DNA from: Gammaproteobacteria bacterium
Lineage (GTDB): Bacteria > Pseudomonadota > Gammaproteobacteria > JACKNK01
Direction: 5' to 3'
Length of the DNA: 64,000 nucleotides
Assembly (NCBI GenBank): GCA_024234895.1
Contig: JACKNJ010000005.1
Span: forward strand, 186,001 to 250,000
The notes under the pieces are model-generated. The model was given only the letters and a program-made list of their open reading frames with translations, did no database searches and was not told the DNA's origin. The translations under genes were made by a program, and so were the position numbers. Of this stretch, positions 62,092 to 64,000 are shown piece after piece (position 1 is the stretch's first letter; each line of letters opens with the position of its first letter).

Positions 62092-62115
62092 GGCCGACCT
62101 TTCAGGCGCCGCCCC

Positions 62116-62619
62116 ATGCTGGTACTCGGCCGGATATCCGGTCTGCACGGGGTGCGCGGTTGGGTGAAGGTGTTCTCCTTCACCGATCCGCGCGAAAACA
62201 TCGTCCACTACAAGACCTGGCAGGTTCGCGTCGGTAACGACTGGCGCGAATTCAAGGTCGAGCAGGGACAGGCCAACGGCAAGGGTGTGATCGCGAAGCT
62301 GGTCGGCATCGATGACCGCGATGTCGCCGCGACGCTGATCCAGGCAGACATCGCGATCAGGCGCGACGAGCTGCCGCCGCTGCCGGAAGGCGAATACTAC
62401 TGGGCAGACCTGGAAGGTCTGCGGGTGGTCACGCTGGACGGGGTCGAACTGGGCGAGGTCAGCCATCTGTTCGACACCGGCGCCAACGAGGTTTTGGTCG
62501 TGCAGGGCGATCGCGAGCGGTTGATCCCGTTCACGATCGGCGAGGAAGAGGGCTACGCGGTGAAACGCGTGGATCTCGACGAGGGCCTGATCGAGGTCGA
62601 TTGGGATCCGGATTTCTAG
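62116..62619 (+). CDS. rimM: RimM, 30S maturation factor
   Basis: 167 residues. N-terminal RimM barrel ([20 protein letters not shown]) and C-terminal PRC barrel ([19 protein letters not shown]) that binds S19. Helps mature the 30S head. Located 24 bases after rpsP and 4 before trmD. Confidence 0.97.
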   Translation: MLVLGRISGLHGVRGWVKVFSFTDPRENIVHYKTWQVRVGNDWREFKVEQGQANGKGVIAKLVGIDDRDVAATLIQADIAIRRDELPPLPEGEYYWADLEGLRVVTLDGVELGEVSHLFDTGANEVLVVQGDRERLIPFTIGEEEGYAVKRVDLDEGLIEVDWDPDF

Positions 62620-62623
62620 GTTG

Positions 62624-63385
62624 ATGCGTTTCGACGTGGTCAGCCTGTTCCCGGAGATGATCCGGGCGGCGTGCGAACCGGGAATCACCGGACGGGCGCT
62701 GAAACGGGGTCTGGTGGACCTGTCCACCTGGAACCCGAGGGACTACACCCACGACGTGCACCGCACCGTGGATGACCGTCCCTACGGCGGAGGCCCCGGC
62801 ATGGTCATGCTGGTGGAGCCGCTGGAGGCGGCGATCCGTGACGCGAAAGCGGCGGCGCCGGATTCGAAGATCGCGTATCTGAGCCCGCAAGGGCGGCGTC
62901 TGGATCAGGACGCGGTACGCGAACTGGCGACCCGGTCGGGAGTGATCCTGATCTGTGGGCGCTACGAGGGCATCGACGAGCGCGTCATTGACTCGCTGGT
63001 CGATGAGGAATGGTCCCTCGGCGATTACGTGCTGAGCGGTGGCGAACTCGGCGCGCTGGTGATGATCGACGCGGTCACGCGACTCATCCCGGGCGCACTG
63101 GGCGATGCCGACTCGGCGGAGCAGGATTCGTTCATGGACGGCCTGCTCGACTGTCCGCACTACACCCGACCGGAGGTGTACGCGGACACGGCGGTACCGG
63201 AGGTGCTGCTCAGCGGCAATCACGCGGCGATTCGTCGCTGGCGGCTGAAGCAGGCTCTGGGGCGCACCTGGTTGCGTCGACCGGATTTGTTGGTGGCTCG
63301 CGAACTCGACAAGGAGGAACGCGGGCTGCTGAAAGAATTCCAGCGTGAATTCACCGTGGTTGGTGAGCGCACTGGGGAAGATTGA
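62624..63385 (+). CDS. trmD: TrmD, tRNA (m1G37) methyltransferase
   Basis: 253 residues, SPOUT family with trefoil knot ([44 protein letters not shown]). Methylates G37 next to the anticodon to prevent frameshifts. ATG at 62624; a TTG one codon earlier is also in frame. Confidence 0.98.
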   Translation: MRFDVVSLFPEMIRAACEPGITGRALKRGLVDLSTWNPRDYTHDVHRTVDDRPYGGGPGMVMLVEPLEAAIRDAKAAAPDSKIAYLSPQGRRLDQDAVRELATRSGVILICGRYEGIDERVIDSLVDEEWSLGDYVLSGGELGALVMIDAVTRLIPGALGDADSAEQDSFMDGLLDCPHYTRPEVYADTAVPEVLLSGNHAAIRRWRLKQALGRTWLRRPDLLVARELDKEERGLLKEFQREFTVVGERTGED

Positions 63386-63435
63386 ACAACTCAAGCGGAT
63401 GCCCACACGGGCAACACAGTTCGGGAGCAGCGGTT

Positions 63436-63789
63436 ATGAGCAACATCATTCAAGAACTCGAGCGGGAGCAGATGACCCGCGAGGTGCCGGACTTCGCGGC
63501 TGGCGACACCGTCGTCGTGCAGGTGAAGGTCAAGGAAGGCGATCGTGAGCGTCTGCAGGCGTTCGAAGGCGTGGTCATCGCCAAGCGCAATCGTGGCCTG
63601 AACTCCGCGTTCACCGTGCGCAAGATCTCCAATGGCGAGGGCGTCGAGCGCGTCTTCCAGACCTACAGCCCGGCGATCGCCGAGATCGAGGTCAAGCGCA
63701 AGGGCAAGGTCCGCCGCGCCAAGCTGTACTACCTCCGTGAGCGCGAGGGCAAGGCCGCGCGCATCAAGGAGAAGCTGGCCAGCCGCTAA
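63436..63789 (+). CDS. rplS: RplS, 50S ribosomal protein L19
   Basis: 117 residues, begins [20 protein letters not shown] and contains the L19 core [20 protein letters not shown]. Fourth gene of the operon. The frame is open to 63382, but the conserved start is the ATG at 63436. Confidence 0.98.
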   Translation: MSNIIQELEREQMTREVPDFAAGDTVVVQVKVKEGDRERLQAFEGVVIAKRNRGLNSAFTVRKISNGEGVERVFQTYSPAIAEIEVKRKGKVRRAKLYYLREREGKAARIKEKLASR

Positions 63790-63804
63790 GCGGTTGCCGG
63801 TTCG

Positions 63805-64000
63805 ATGCACCAGAATGGGCGTCTCACGGAAGTGGGCGCCCGTTTTGCGTTTGGTCTGCGCGGATTGCTCGTGGCGTTGGTCGTCGCCGGCGGGACGGTG
63901 CATGCAGCGGAAAGTCTCGACGCGATCCGCGATCTGGCCCGGCAGGGCGCGCCACAGTTGGCCGAGCGGCTGTTGCGTCGCGATCAACCGTCCCGCCTCG
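63805..64000 (+). CDS. Exported protein, 3' truncated by window end
   Basis: 65 codons are visible from the ATG at 63805; a GTG at 63832 would skip the terminator-like hairpin and is also plausible. It has a typical signal peptide (FGLRGLLVALVVAGGTVHA, cleavage after VHA) and then a helical stretch (ESLDAIRDLARQGAPQLAER) of the kind found before TPR repeats. The product cannot be named from this part. Confidence 0.6.
   Translation, partial: MHQNGRLTEVGARFAFGLRGLLVALVVAGGTVHAAESLDAIRDLARQGAPQLAERLLRRDQPSRL
63815..63845 (+). terminator. Possible terminator after rplS
   Basis: GGGCG (63817-63821) and CGCCC (about 63837-63841) form a short stem followed by GTTTT. It is modest in strength and overlaps the start of the next coding frame, so partial readthrough is likely. 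Confidence 0.45.

Overview
The window is a GC-rich chromosomal segment with operon layouts typical of Gammaproteobacteria, probably a Chromatiales or Ectothiorhodospiraceae-like lineage. The pointers are the gene orders hldE-hldD-waaA, rlmN-pilW-rodZ-hisS-yfgM-bamB-der, rpsP-rimM-trmD-rplS and cbrX-cbrA-cbrB, together with a DsrC-family protein and a multihaem cytochrome. The lineage is an inference. I saw no rRNA, tRNA, CRISPR array, prophage or insertion sequence.

Layout. 1-3.5 kb: LPS inner-core genes (hldE, cut by the window edge, hldD, waaA). 3.6-5.5 kb: leuA behind a leucine-rich leader peptide. 5.5-12.8 kb, minus strand: an unusual operon of a membrane/pentahaem cytochrome fused to TPRs, a CRTAC1-type FG-GAP/UnbV protein, a secreted TPR protein and a low-complexity anchored protein. 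13-16.6 kb: LysR regulator, a small unknown protein, an AI-2E/PerM permease, a Sel1-SH3 protein and a divergent DsrC-like protein. 16.8-33.9 kb: two degenerate-receiver proteins followed by a large type IV filament/type II secretion-like cluster. It encodes a secretin, lipoprotein, pilins, FHA-fused GspE/PilB ATPase, GspF, PilM-N and PilO-P fusions and PilW/PilX-like minor pilins, and carries its own Ser/Thr kinase (fused to an FGE-like domain) and PP2C phosphatase. 33.9-38.5 kb: CbrX-CbrA-CbrB-like two-component system. 39-50.7 kb: housekeeping genes (suhB, trmJ, cysE, an A-type Fe-S carrier, ndk, rlmN, pilW, rodZ, hisS, yfgM, bamB, der, a Nudix hydrolase). 50.7-54.8 kb: receiver-domain debris and a large hybrid histidine kinase. 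55-60.1 kb: dcd, sucC, a toxin-antitoxin pair, sucD and nadE. 60.3-61.6 kb: an unknown gene with folD. 61.8-64 kb: rpsP-rimM-trmD-rplS and a truncated exported protein.

The most interesting system is the 18.5-33.9 kb filament cluster. A kinase, a phospho-peptide-binding FHA domain fused directly to the assembly ATPase, and a PP2C phosphatase sit in one collinear gene set. This resembles the PpkA/Fha/PppA threonine-phosphorylation switch of type VI secretion, transferred to a pilus-type machine. Other notable points are the toxin-antitoxin module splitting sucC from sucD, the leuA leader peptide with a promoter that would give a nearly leaderless transcript, the cytochrome/CRTAC1/TPR operon, the DsrC-like protein lacking both canonical cysteine positions, and three families of palindromic intergenic repeats including a perfect 54-bp palindrome.
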